Source: Darwinibacter acetoxidans_A
GTDB lineage: Bacteria; Bacillota; Limnochordia; Darwinibacteriales; Darwinibacteriaceae
DNA: 16,363 nucleotides
Direction of reading: 5' to 3'
Assembly (NCBI GenBank): GCA_041936745.1
Contig: JBHGWS010000121.1
Coordinates: forward strand, 1 to 16,363
The notes beneath the pieces are model-generated. The model was not told where the DNA came from, searched no databases, and saw only the letters and a program-made list of their open reading frames with translations. Positions 1 to 7,702 of the stretch are shown here, one piece after another. Numbering within the stretch: the first letter of the stretch is position 1; each line of letters opens with the position of its first letter. A program made the translations under genes and the position numbers.

Positions 1-669
1 TTTATCGGCTTTCTTTTGGAAAAGGCCGCTTACAAACCATTAAGAGAATCGCCCCGGATTATGATTTTGATTTCAGCCATCGGGGCCTCCTTCTTTTTGC
101 AAAACTTGGGAATCGTTGTTTTTGGGGGAAGGCCGCAAGCCTTCCCCGTTCCGGACATCTTGAACCGAGTTGTAAGAGTAAAGGGGATTTCCATCAACGT
201 CGTGACCTTCATCATTCCCGCAGTTACCGTCCTGCTTTTGCTTGGCCTCAACTATTTTATAACCAACACGAAAACCGGCATGGCGATGCGGGCGCTTTCC
301 AAGGATTACGAAACAGCAAGTTTAATGGGCATCGATATTAACCGCATCATTTCCATTACTTTTTTTATGGGCTCATTGTTGGCAGCCGTGGGCGGGATTA
401 TGTGGGGAGCCAGATACCCGCAGTTGATGCCCTTAATGGGCATGATGCCCGGGTTAAAAAGCTTTATCGCTGCCGTGGTCGGAGGAATTGGCAACATTAC
501 GGGCGCTGTTATCGGCGGTTTTATTTTAGGGCTGGGGGAGATCATGTTGGTTGCCCTACTGCCCCGGTTAACGGGGTATCGGGACGCTTTTGCCTTTGTG
601 GTTTTGATTATTATCCTGCTGGTGAAGCCGTCGGGCTTAATGGGCGATAAAGTCACGGAGAAAGTGTAG
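1..669 (+). CDS. livH: Branched-chain amino acid ABC transporter, LivH-type permease (5' end outside window)
   Basis: This is one of the two inner-membrane permeases of the high-affinity leucine/isoleucine/valine importer, which forms the channel together with LivM. The reading frame is open from base 1, so the N-terminus (roughly 70 residues of a family length near 290) lies before the window. About 222 residues are visible, with several hydrophobic segments. The conserved cytoplasmic loop that contacts the ATPases is present: GMAMRALSKDYETASLMGI, followed by a glycine-rich helix containing GSLLAAVGG. The C-terminus ends normally after LLVKPSGLMG. The next gene begins 17 bases downstream. 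The order livH-livM-livG-livF is the classic operon order, and a substrate-binding protein gene is expected upstream, outside the window. Related HAAT-family permeases can carry other amides or amino acids, so the substrate is inferred. Confidence 0.95.
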   Translation, partial: FIGFLLEKAAYKPLRESPRIMILISAIGASFFLQNLGIVVFGGRPQAFPVPDILNRVVRVKGISINVVTFIIPAVTVLLLLGLNYFITNTKTGMAMRALSKDYETASLMGIDINRIISITFFMGSLLAAVGGIMWGARYPQLMPLMGMMPGLKSFIAAVVGGIGNITGAVIGGFILGLGEIMLVALLPRLTGYRDAFAFVVLIIILLVKPSGLMGDKVTEKV

Positions 670-686
670 ACTACGGTGAAAAATGA

Positions 687-1706
687 TTGAAGAAGGTGTC
701 AGCTGTGCGCAGTAAAGACAGATCTTATGTTCTGCCCTTGATCCTGCTTGCTTTAACAGTAATCGGCTTATTTTTGGCCAACAAATATTTTGATGATTAC
801 AAAATCAGGATCCTCAACCTTTCCGGCATTTACATCACCTTAGGCTTGAGTATGAACCTGATTAATGGTTTTACGGGGATGTTCTCTTTGGGGCATGCCG
901 GCTTTATGGCTGTCGGGGCCTATGTTGTGGGCATTTTGACAATGCCCGTACACATGAAAGAGATGAACTTCTTTTTGCAGCCAATCGTACCCTGGCTGGC
1001 AAATGTGGAGTGGAGTTTTTTGCCTTCCCTTTTTGCCGCCGGCATAGTAGCGGGGCTTTTGGGGCTTTTAATCGGTGTTCCCGTTTTAAGGCTCACCGAT
1101 GATTATTTGGCCATCGCCACGTTGGGCTTTGCTGAAATTATCAGGGTTGTTTTTACAAACACCCAAGCCTTAACTAACGGGGCTTTAGGCCTGAAAGGGA
1201 TTCCCCATTACACAACGTTGGGCTGGAGTTGGGGCGTGGCTTTGGTAACCGTGGGTTTTATAACGTTTTTAATGAAAGGCAGTTACGGTAAAGCCTTTAT
1301 GGCCATCCGCGAAGATGAAGTCGCTGCCAGGGCCATGGGTATCAATCTTTTCAAGCATAAGGTAATGAGCTTTTCTTTTGGGTCCTTTTTTGCCGGTGTG
1401 GCCGGGGGCCTTTTGGCAACTTTATTAGGCACCATTGACCCCAATATGTTCAGGATCAACCTGACCTTTAACATCCTGTTGATCGTGGTGCTGGGCGGTT
1501 TGGGCAATATCACGGGGACGGTAATCTCAGCGGTTATTGTGACGGTGATGATGGAAACACTGCGGTTTTTGGATGAATCCATTAATCTTGGCTTCATCCG
1601 CCTGAAGGGGATCCCAGGAATGAGAATGGTCGTCTTTTCCGTAATCCTGATCTTAGTTGTGATTATTCGGCGAGAAGGATTGCTGAAAAGAGTCAAAAGG
1701 GCGTGA
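687..1706 (+). CDS. livM: Branched-chain amino acid ABC transporter, LivM-type permease
   Basis: This is the second permease of the importer and partners LivH in the membrane. The 339-residue product has a short basic N-terminus, then about eight to ten hydrophobic segments. Family landmarks are visible: NGFTGMFSLGHAGFMAVGAY near residues 60-80, PVLRLTDDYLAIATLGFAEI near 130-150, and the ATPase-contact loop GKAFMAIREDEVAARAMGIN near 205-225. The start is uncertain. TTG at 687 has GGTGA seven bases upstream. An in-frame GTG at 705 has a better-looking AGAAGGTG six bases upstream, which would shorten the protein by six residues. The gene lies 17 bases after livH and 8 bases before livG, so it is co-transcribed with both. 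Confidence 0.95.
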   Translation: MKKVSAVRSKDRSYVLPLILLALTVIGLFLANKYFDDYKIRILNLSGIYITLGLSMNLINGFTGMFSLGHAGFMAVGAYVVGILTMPVHMKEMNFFLQPIVPWLANVEWSFLPSLFAAGIVAGLLGLLIGVPVLRLTDDYLAIATLGFAEIIRVVFTNTQALTNGALGLKGIPHYTTLGWSWGVALVTVGFITFLMKGSYGKAFMAIREDEVAARAMGINLFKHKVMSFSFGSFFAGVAGGLLATLLGTIDPNMFRINLTFNILLIVVLGGLGNITGTVISAVIVTVMMETLRFLDESINLGFIRLKGIPGMRMVVFSVILILVVIIRREGLLKRVKRA

Positions 1707-1714
1707 ATTGAACC

Positions 1715-2485
1715 GTGTTGAGAATAGAAAATCTAACCATGAGATTTGGGGGAGTTACGGCTTGCGACAACTTTAACGCCTGGATCAAAGAAGGGCAAAT
1801 CGCCGGTTTGATAGGGCCCAACGGCGCCGGCAAAACCACCGTGTTTAATGTGATTACCGGTGTTTACAGGCCCGCGGCGGGAAGTATTACTTACCGGCCG
1901 GGGAACGAACAGGAATATTCGTTAATAGGCCTGAGATCTGATGAAATCACTAAACTTGGGATCTGCAGGACGTTTCAAAACATCCGGCTCTTCAATGAGT
2001 TAACCGTTTTGGATAATGTTTTTATCGGCAATCATTTGAGGTTGAAATCAAATGTTCTTTCAACTGTTCTTAGGCTGCCCACTTACCGGGCAGAGGAAAA
2101 GGAACTATACGAAAAGTCTTTGTATTTACTGGAGAAAATTGGCTTGGCAGATGCTCGGGACGAGAAAGCCCATTCCCTGCCTTACGGCATGCAGAGGCGG
2201 CTGGAAATTGCGAGAGCTTTAGCCACTGATCCTAAAATGCTTCTTTTAGACGAACCGGGAGCAGGCATGAATCCACAAGAAACCAGTGAATTGGTTGACT
2301 TTGTGCGCGAGATCAAAGAAGAATTCCAACTCACGATATTTTTAATCGAGCACCATATGGACATCATTATGGAAATAAGTGAGGAAATTTATGTTTTAGA
2401 TCACGGGCTGTTGATCGCCCAAGGCGGCCCCGCTGAAATTCAGCAAAACGAGAGGGTTGTGGAAGCTTACTTGGGGGTGGAGTAA
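1715..2485 (+). CDS. livG: Branched-chain amino acid ABC transporter ATP-binding protein, LivG type
   Basis: This is the first of the two cytoplasmic ATPases that drive the importer. The 256-residue product is a single ABC domain of normal length. Walker A is GPNGAGKT at about residues 34-41, the Q-loop is in TFQNIRLF near 86-93, and Walker B is MLLLDEP at about 175-181. The switch histidine lies in IEHHMD near 211-216. The signature region reads LPYGMQRRLEIARAL rather than the generic LSGGQ, which is the usual LivG form. The start is GTG at 1715 with only a weak ribosome binding site, suggesting coupling to the upstream livM stop 8 bases away. Its TAA stop shares one base with the livF ATG (TAATG), so livF is also translationally coupled. 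Confidence 0.96.
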   Translation: MLRIENLTMRFGGVTACDNFNAWIKEGQIAGLIGPNGAGKTTVFNVITGVYRPAAGSITYRPGNEQEYSLIGLRSDEITKLGICRTFQNIRLFNELTVLDNVFIGNHLRLKSNVLSTVLRLPTYRAEEKELYEKSLYLLEKIGLADARDEKAHSLPYGMQRRLEIARALATDPKMLLLDEPGAGMNPQETSELVDFVREIKEEFQLTIFLIEHHMDIIMEISEEIYVLDHGLLIAQGGPAEIQQNERVVEAYLGVE

Positions 2486-3195
2486 TGTTAGAAGTAATAG
2501 ATTTGCATGTAAACTACGGCGGGATCAGCGCTCTGCGGGGCATCAACTTATCTATTGAAAAGAACCAAATAGTGACCTTGATTGGGGCCAACGGCGCCGG
2601 GAAATCCTCGACGCTGCGGGCTATTATGGGGCTGGAGGAAAAGGCCAAGGGAAAAGTGCTCTACGAGGGGAAAGATTTTACAAATCTGCCCACTAAAGAC
2701 ATAGTGGCAGGCGGCATTGCCATGGTGCCGGAAGGAAGGCGCGTTTTTGACGATCTGACAGTAGAAGAGAACCTGATTTTGGGTGCTTATACACGGTCCG
2801 ATCAGCAGGCTGTGCGGGCTGATATGGAAAAAGTTTACACCACCTTTCCCAGGCTGAAGGAACGAACTTGGCAGCGGGCGGGTACCCTCTCCGGTGGCGA
2901 ACAGCAGATGCTGGCGGTGGGCCGGGCCTTAATGGCCAGCCCGAAAATCTTGATGATGGATGAACCTTCGTTGGGTTTGGCCCCGCGGCTTGTCAAGGAT
3001 ATTTTCGATATCATCATCATGCTTAGAGAACAAGGCAATACCATTTTACTTGTGGAGCAAAACGCCAAGAAAGCTTTGGAAATCGCGGATTACGGCTATG
3101 TTTTAGAAACGGGGGAATTAGTATTGGAAGGGCCCGGGGATGCTCTTTTACAAGATGAGAAAGTGAAAGAAGCCTACTTGGGTGAGGCAAGATAA
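2485..3195 (+). CDS. livF: Branched-chain amino acid ABC transporter ATP-binding protein, LivF type
   Basis: This is the second ATPase of the importer and forms the nucleotide-binding pair with LivG. It has 236 residues, typical for the family. Walker A is GANGAGKS at about 34-41, the signature is LSGGEQ at 135-140, Walker B is LMMDEPS at about 156-162, and the switch histidine is replaced by glutamine in VEQNAKKAL, as is normal for LivF. The VPEGRRVFDDLTVEENL block near 81-97 is also characteristic. The ATG at 2485 overlaps the livG stop, and a purine-rich GGGGGTGGAG just upstream supplies the ribosome binding site. It is the last gene of the operon, because a strong terminator begins immediately after the stop codon. 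Confidence 0.96.
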   Translation: MLEVIDLHVNYGGISALRGINLSIEKNQIVTLIGANGAGKSSTLRAIMGLEEKAKGKVLYEGKDFTNLPTKDIVAGGIAMVPEGRRVFDDLTVEENLILGAYTRSDQQAVRADMEKVYTTFPRLKERTWQRAGTLSGGEQQMLAVGRALMASPKILMMDEPSLGLAPRLVKDIFDIIIMLREQGNTILLVEQNAKKALEIADYGYVLETGELVLEGPGDALLQDEKVKEAYLGEAR

Positions 3196-3220
3196 GGCGG
3201 CGGCCCGGCCGCCTTTTTTT
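3196..3220 (+). terminator. Rho-independent terminator of the liv operon
   Basis: A perfect GGCGGC / GCCGCC stem (3196-3201 with 3208-3213) and a six-base loop are followed directly by seven T residues (3214-3220). It starts one base after the livF stop and fits a strong intrinsic terminator. Confidence 0.92.
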
Positions 3221-3308
3221 GTTGGGAGCGTTGATTCGCCCGGATTTGATAAGGGTAATGTAATGGAGCACGACTGCCGTAATACTAAGTTTAATAAACA
3301 GAATTCCA

Positions 3309-3890
3309 CTGGTGGAGGAATTTAGGCGGCTCACATTAGAAAAGAGATATCCCGTAATCTGGATTAATGCTCTCCATGAAAAGATCCGTGATAACGGTCG
3401 TGTTTACAATCCGGCCGTAGTCATTGTTTGCGGTATTACTCTTGATGGTAAGAGAGAAATACTTGCCGTTGCCATTCGAAAGTCATTTATTGGTTGATGC
3501 AGTAAAGTGCATTTCATGAGGAATATTCTTGCCCACTCTTCGGTGTAAGGAAACTATTTGCGGCCAAGTTAAAACAAATTTGGCTGCAGCCCGCTTATGA
3601 ATCGGCAAAACTGTATGCGAACGTTTTAATCCAAGAGTATGAAAGACAATACCCCGGAGCCATAAAAACACTAAAGACGGGGCTTGAAGCAGTCTACGAA
3701 TTTCCGGAAATGGACCGCAGTTTTGGCTGTTTTCACCGCCATGGATTCCTACATGCGGCCGGTAAGCTGTTATTTTATTGAATATGGAGAAGATTGGCCC
3801 ACAGCAAGATGCTACATCAGTGAAGTCATTCTTAAACAAATTTGGGAGAAACGCCAAGCGGTAGTCGGTCGATGGAAATTGCGAATTTGA
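3309..3890 (+). pseudogene. IS256 (mutator-type) transposase remnant
   Basis: Three collinear blocks of an IS256-family transposase remain. The first, from 3309, reads LVEEFRRLTLEKRYPVIWIN, then LHEKIRDNGRV and LDGKREILAV. The second (about 3498-3536), in the same frame after an in-frame TGA, reads CSKVHFMRNILAH. The third, from about 3545 after a frameshift, contains AKLKQIWLQP and EYERQYPGAIKTLKTGLEAV, then after another shift MDSYMRPVSCYFIEYGEDW. The family DDE triad is gone. The first aspartate position (WIDAL in relatives) reads WINAL, the segment carrying the second aspartate is deleted between the first and second blocks, and the STNMLERLN-type segment with the glutamate is missing between EFPEMDRS and VFTAMDSY. 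ATTTGACACTAA at 3884-3895 may be the element's right end. The copy is inactive. Confidence 0.9.
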
Positions 3891-4009
3891 CACTAACTTT
3901 TTCCCCGTTGGCTGAAATTGTTTTTTCGATACGAGAAACAGTGTACTATCGGGGCCGCCGGGGCTTTCCAGCGAAGAAGACCGTGTACTTCCCCCAATTT
4001 GCCTTTAAA

Positions 4010-4050
4010 CCAAAAATCACCGGGAGGCCAAAAGAGCATCCCGGTGATTT
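4010..4050 (-). terminator. Rho-independent terminator downstream of wrbA
   Basis: A perfect 12-bp stem pairs 4014-4025 with 4039-4050 around a 13-base loop. On the minus strand the stem runs into a short T tract (TTTTTGG). It starts 15 bases beyond the wrbA stop. Some T residues also follow on the plus strand, so weak bidirectional action is possible. Confidence 0.85.
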
Positions 4051-4064
4051 ATCTTTAGTGATGT

Positions 4065-4670
4065 TTAGCCGTTTTTAATCTTGGCTGCGATTTCAATTGT
4101 CCGCTTTGCCTGGTGTGCCACTGCGCCTTGCACGTCTTCAATCATTTTGCCATCTTGGCCGACTGTAACGCTTGTACCGTAAGGGTTGCCGCCCGCGGCG
4201 AAGATCGAATTATCCGTATAACCCGGTGCTGCGATAATTGCACCCCAGTGCATCATGGTCGTATAAAGCGAGAGTATGGTCGCTTCCTGCCCGCCGTGGG
4301 CATTTTGGGCCGAAGACATGGCGCTGACCACTTTGTTGACGGTCTTTCCTTCGCCCCAAAGTCCGCCCTGCCGGTCCAGGAATTGTTTCATCTGCGAGGC
4401 CATTACGCCAAAGCGTGTGGGGACACTGAAAATAATGGCGTCTGCCCAGGCAAGATCCTCTGATTTTGCGATGGGGACATCTTTTGTTGCTTCCTGTGTT
4501 GCCTTCCAAGCTTCATTGGCATCGATAACTTCTTGCGGTGCCAGTTCTTCGACTTTAAGTAAACGTACATCTGCACCTGCTTCTTCCGCTGCAGCTTTTG
4601 CCCACTGGGCTAACTGATAGTTCGTACCGCCCATGCTATAAAAAACGATCGCTAAGTTGACATTTAACAT
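4065..4670 (-). CDS. wrbA: WrbA-type flavodoxin, NAD(P)H:quinone oxidoreductase family
   Basis: The 201-residue product is a flavodoxin-fold protein of the WrbA (type IV NAD(P)H:quinone oxidoreductase) family. Members bind FMN as tetramers in the cytoplasm and reduce quinones by two electrons, limiting semiquinone and oxidative stress. The FMN phosphate loop is YSMGGTNYQLA near residues 11-21. The family motif PTRFGVMASQMKQFLD lies near 84-99, followed by QGGLW, then AHGGQEATILSL near 124-135 and GGNPYGTS near 160-167. The length matches the family (about 200). ATG at 4670 has AAGGAGAG about nine bases upstream on the minus strand. It is transcribed alone, away from the polymerase unit, and ends at a strong terminator. 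The family is certain; the exact electron donor and acceptor are not visible from sequence. Confidence 0.93.
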   Translation of the reverse strand: MLNVNLAIVFYSMGGTNYQLAQWAKAAAEEAGADVRLLKVEELAPQEVIDANEAWKATQEATKDVPIAKSEDLAWADAIIFSVPTRFGVMASQMKQFLDRQGGLWGEGKTVNKVVSAMSSAQNAHGGQEATILSLYTTMMHWGAIIAAPGYTDNSIFAAGGNPYGTSVTVGQDGKMIEDVQGAVAHQAKRTIEIAAKIKNG

Positions 4671-4690
4671 CTTTTATTCTCTCCTTTATT

Positions 4691-4813
4691 TTAAGCCGAG
4701 ATACCAAGCGAAATAGCCAGGACCATCCTTTCCAGTATCACCCCCACAAAGAGACTATATTTATGTTTAGGCTTAAGTGAGCATGATTCGCTCCAATACT
4801 CCCGGAATGCCAA
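4691..4813 (-). other. Possible 40-codon ORF upstream of wrbA
   Basis: A minus-strand frame runs from TTG at 4813 to TAA at 4691-4693, only 20 bases before the wrbA ATG. It encodes a basic, polar first half (REYWSESCSLKPKHKYSL) and a hydrophobic second half (FVGVILERMVLAISLGISA) that could form one membrane segment. No clear ribosome binding site precedes the TTG, and a stop codon sits two codons before it. It could be a small membrane protein, the tail of a decayed gene, or a chance frame in the wrbA leader. I do not recognise a family. Confidence 0.25.
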
Positions 4814-4881
4814 TTTTTATGCACTATCTTTTTGACTTTTCCAAATAAAGCTACATCAAGTAAATTCAATATAGCAATTAT

Positions 4882-5029
4882 GGCCCGCATTGTCAATAGA
4901 TCGGTTGTAAACCAATGGAAATTTTGGCCAATTTCTCCAAACCGGTGTAGTAGGCAGCACTGAAAGTCAGAGAATTTCCGGCCCGATCAGTCTGTGGTTT
5001 ATTGGAAATTTGGCCCGGTTTGTCAACGG
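4882..5029 (+). repeat. Pair of imperfect direct repeats upstream of the polymerase gene
   Basis: GGCCCGNNTTGTCAANNG occurs at 4882-4899 and at 5012-5029, 130 bases apart. The second copy covers the promoter -35 box. A shorter related stretch, TGGAAATTTTGGCC (4915) against TGGAAATTTGGCCC (5003), also recurs. These may be regulator binding sites or remnants of a duplication. No canonical Firmicutes LexA box (CGAAC...GTTCG type) was seen here. Confidence 0.4.
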
Positions 5030-5047
5030 GAGAAAGTATACTATAAT
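5020..5047 (+). promoter_or_regulatory. Sigma-A type promoter of the polymerase-YolD unit
   Basis: TTGTCA at 5020-5025 and a perfect TATAAT at 5042-5047 are separated by 16 bases. The -10 box is 33 bases before the GTG start of the polymerase. A CCC...GTT / AAC-GGG imperfect dyad overlaps the -35 box and could be an operator. Confidence 0.75.
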
Positions 5048-5080
5048 AGGGTTAAGATCATTTGCGGAGGGGGCGTAAAA

Positions 5081-6607
5081 GTGAGTGAGAAGAAGCGTAC
5101 CTATCTTGCCATAGACTTGAAATCGTTTTACGCCTCGGTCGAATGCGTTGAGCGGGGGTTAAATCCCTTGACAACCAATTTGGTTGTGGCGGACGCGAGC
5201 CGCAGCCAAAAAACCATCTGCCTCGCCGTCTCGCCTTCACTTAAAAAATACGGGGTGCCGGGCCGGCCGCGGCTTTTTCAAGTCGTTCAAAAGATTGACG
5301 CTGCCAATAGAGAAAGAAAAAGAAAGATCCGCCGCGCCTTCGCCGGCGAATCTTGGGATGATACTGTCTTGCAGGCAAGATGCGATTACGCCATAGATTA
5401 TATTACGGCGCCGCCCAGAATGGCTCTTTACATCGATTACAGTACTAAGGTTTACAGTGTTTACTTAAAATATATTGCGCCGGAAGACATCCACGTTTAT
5501 TCCATCGATGAAGTCTTCATGGACGTTACCTCTTATTTAAAGACTTATGACAAGAGTGCCCATGAGCTGGCCATGACAATTATTCAAGACGTGCTTAAAA
5601 CGACGGGCATTACTGCAACGGTGGGCATAGGGACTAATCTCTACCTTGCTAAAGTCGCCATGGATATAGTGGCTAAAAGAAGCCGGCCCGATCAAGACGG
5701 GGTGCGGATTGCGGAACTTGATGAAATGTCCTACAGACGGCGCCTTTGGAGCCATCGGCCCCTGACGGATTTTTGGCGTGTGGGCAAAGGCTACGCCTCC
5801 AAACTGGAGGCGGTGGGGCTTTTCACAATGGGAGATGTGGCCAGGTGTTCGCTTGGGGGGCCGGAGGAATATTACAATGAAGATCTGCTGTATAGGCTTT
5901 TTGGCGTTAACGCGGAACTCCTCATCGACCATGCTTGGGGCTTTGAGCCCTGCACCATCGCAGCAATAAAGGAATACGAGCCCAGTGAAAGAAGCCTTGG
6001 TTCGGGCCAAGTGCTGCCCAAACCTTACACCTACGAGATGGCAAGATTAGTTGTCCACGAAATGACCGATCTGCTGGTGCTCGATTTGGTGGCTAAAGGC
6101 CTTGTGACAGACCAACTTATTCTAACACTGAACTATGACAGGGAAAGCCTGACCGACCCTGAGATTAGTAAAAACTACCAAGGGGAAATTACTACAGATT
6201 CTTACGGTAGGAAGATTCCCAAGCACGCCCGGGGTACGGCAAACCTTAAAGAGCCCACTTCTTCTACGCGGCTTATCACAGAGGCCATGCTGGGGCTGTT
6301 TGAGCGGATTGCCGATGAAAACCTGCTTGTGCGCAAGATTAATATTTCTGCCCAGCGCGTTGTCCCCAAGGCAGGTGTCAAGGAAACGGAAGCCTTCGAG
6401 CAGCTTGATCTGTTTGCCCATAACGAGGCTCGGCAGGAGCGGAAAAAAGCCCAAAAGAAGATGTTGGAGAAGGAAAAGCAGGCACAGCAGGCTCTTTTGG
6501 CCATTCAAGAAAAATACGGGAAAAACAGCATTCTTAAAGGCATGAACTTAAAAGAAGGGGCCACCGCCAGGGATAAAAACAAACGGATAGGGGGGCATCG
6601 GGCATGA
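5081..6607 (+). CDS. Y-family translesion DNA polymerase (UvrX/DinB-like, UmuC superfamily)
   Basis: This 508-residue polymerase copies past damaged template bases at the cost of fidelity. The palm starts with LAIDLKSFYASVEC (about 9-22, metal-binding D12), and VYSIDEVFMDVT (about 139-150) gives the catalytic D143-E144 pair. VGIGTNLYLAKVAMDIVAKR (181-200) and the FWRVGKGYASKL helix-hairpin-helix (231-242) follow. The little-finger region runs to about 430. QLDLF at 441-445 fits the sliding-clamp binding consensus and is followed by a highly charged tail of K/E-rich helix. It resembles the longer Firmicutes UvrX/YqjW type more than the roughly 350-residue DinB. I chose GTG at 5081 because GGAGGGGG lies about eight bases upstream and the promoter is correctly placed. 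An in-frame start at 4994 would lie upstream of the promoter. Its stop overlaps the next gene (ATGA). Confidence 0.94.
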   Translation: MSEKKRTYLAIDLKSFYASVECVERGLNPLTTNLVVADASRSQKTICLAVSPSLKKYGVPGRPRLFQVVQKIDAANRERKRKIRRAFAGESWDDTVLQARCDYAIDYITAPPRMALYIDYSTKVYSVYLKYIAPEDIHVYSIDEVFMDVTSYLKTYDKSAHELAMTIIQDVLKTTGITATVGIGTNLYLAKVAMDIVAKRSRPDQDGVRIAELDEMSYRRRLWSHRPLTDFWRVGKGYASKLEAVGLFTMGDVARCSLGGPEEYYNEDLLYRLFGVNAELLIDHAWGFEPCTIAAIKEYEPSERSLGSGQVLPKPYTYEMARLVVHEMTDLLVLDLVAKGLVTDQLILTLNYDRESLTDPEISKNYQGEITTDSYGRKIPKHARGTANLKEPTSSTRLITEAMLGLFERIADENLLVRKINISAQRVVPKAGVKETEAFEQLDLFAHNEARQERKKAQKKMLEKEKQAQQALLAIQEKYGKNSILKGMNLKEGATARDKNKRIGGHRA

Positions 6608-7056
6608 AAAAGGATTCATCCTTTAAAGAAGATTACGCAGCCTACGCCGATATTATAGATTTACCTAACCACCGATCTAAAACACACCCTCACATGCCGC
6701 TTTTAGACCGGGCTGCCCAGTTTTCTCCCTTTGCGGCACTGTCGGGCCACGAGGCGGCGATCAAAGAAACGGCACGGCTGACAGAAAAAAAGGTGGCTTT
6801 GACAGAAGAAGTGAAAGCGGAGCTTGATGCCAAGCTTTCACTTATTGCAGATAACCTTGCCAACAGGCCGAAGGTTACGATCACCTACTTTTTGCCCGAT
6901 GAAGAAAAAGAGGGCGGTGCCTACGTCAGCGAAACCGGTGTTGTTGTTAAGATTGACAAGCATAAGCGCCTTGTGGTTCTGGCAGACGAAGTTTTTATTC
7001 CAATCCCGGATATTTTATCCATTGAAGGAAAACTTTTCGATACTTCGGCGGAATAG
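6604..7056 (+). CDS. YolD-like family protein
   Basis: The 150-residue product belongs to the YolD-like family, which is repeatedly encoded beside UvrX/YqjW-type Y-family polymerases and is thought to be a polymerase accessory protein. The hallmark is MPLLDRAAQFSPFAALSGHE at about residues 31-50, followed by a charged helix (KETARLTEKKVALTEEVKAEL) and a beta-rich end (VTITYFLPDE, VVVKIDKHKRLVVLADEVF). The ATG overlaps the polymerase stop by four bases (ATGA), so the two are translationally coupled and expressed from the 5020-5047 promoter. In B. subtilis the YolD-like gene precedes the polymerase; here it follows. The molecular role is not established from the sequence. Confidence 0.9.
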   Translation: MKKDSSFKEDYAAYADIIDLPNHRSKTHPHMPLLDRAAQFSPFAALSGHEAAIKETARLTEKKVALTEEVKAELDAKLSLIADNLANRPKVTITYFLPDEEKEGGAYVSETGVVVKIDKHKRLVVLADEVFIPIPDILSIEGKLFDTSAE

Positions 7057-7702
7057 CGGTTTAACATCAGCCGGCGGTTTTCTGCCTGAAAATAAGAGTA
7101 AGCCCCGTTGGCTAATCGTCTTGTCTGCGGGTTAAAAATCCGGGGCGCGGGTAAAGTTTGGCTCGGGATCTTTTTCTTGCAAACAGGTAATCATCTCCAG
7201 TCAGCTTACTATAAGTTGATGGGCCGGGGAGCGAGACTACCCGCCAACTAAGCGGCCGCCGATCAATTCCGCTGTACAGCCCGGTTTTTCGGGCTGCTTC
7301 GCCTAATCTTTGTTTGTTGATTTTGCAGGGTACTCCGTCGATTCTTCTTTAGCGGTAATTTCGCTTGTCTTTGAGGCTGCCGGCATATCTTTTTCCGCCT
7401 TTTTCCCGTTGTAATGTAAGGAATCCTCTCTTTCGGGGGCAGAGCCGATAAACCCAAAATTTCAGTGATTTCCCTTGGCTCTCGTTACCTGTCTGATTAT
7501 CCTCCCAAAAGGGGCACCGGTTATATCACCTAGTGTTAACAGTGAGTTGGTATCAGTTGATGTTTTATGTTCGGCAAAAAGGGGCAGGACCACTTTCACT
7601 GGCAAGAGAAGCTAAAAATAAATACCGGAGCTTATAATCGGGCAGGAGGAAAGCTTCTTAGAGCGAACTAAGCGGGGTATGGCAAATAAAGGAGGATGCG
7701 CG
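7057..7702. other. Gene-poor gap between yolD-like and pRiA4b-like genes
   Basis: No convincing intact gene is visible. The gap contains a 7+7 bp hairpin (CAGCCCG at 7277-7283 with CGGGCTG at 7290-7296) without a T tract on either side, a lysine/glutamate-rich minus-strand remnant (7303-7461), and two AAAAGGGGCA boxes at about 7507 and 7575, 68 bases apart. The boxes may be relics of a transposon end. No promoter for the 7703 gene was clear enough to call. Confidence 0.5.
7303..7461 (-). pseudogene. Short charged open frame, possible gene remnant
   Basis: A minus-strand frame is open for 53 codons including its stop. It has no start codon because a TGA lies directly before it. It contains GFIGSAPEREDSLHYNGKK and then a K/E/S/T-rich tail ending STNKD, a composition that looks protein-like. 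The overlapping longer frame on the same strand is arginine/lysine-rich and looks like a shadow. The small hairpin at 7277-7296 lies just beyond its stop. No family is recognised, and a chance frame is possible. Confidence 0.2.

Noticed and set aside
1283..1696. Long minus-strand open frame inside livM
   Set aside because: It is the antisense of a clear transporter gene and has a low-complexity, basic composition; a shadow frame.
4994..5080. Upstream extension of the Y-family polymerase start to 4994
   Set aside because: The 29 extra residues lie across the promoter, have no family similarity, and lack a ribosome binding site; GTG at 5081 has a strong one.
7277..7296. Hairpin CAGCCCG / CGGGCTG as a terminator
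   Set aside because: The stem is good but neither strand has a following T tract, so intrinsic termination is not supported.
7057..7678. Riboswitch, T-box or other structured RNA in the gap
   Set aside because: No conserved core such as a T-box GGTGG-type bulge or a known aptamer motif was found.
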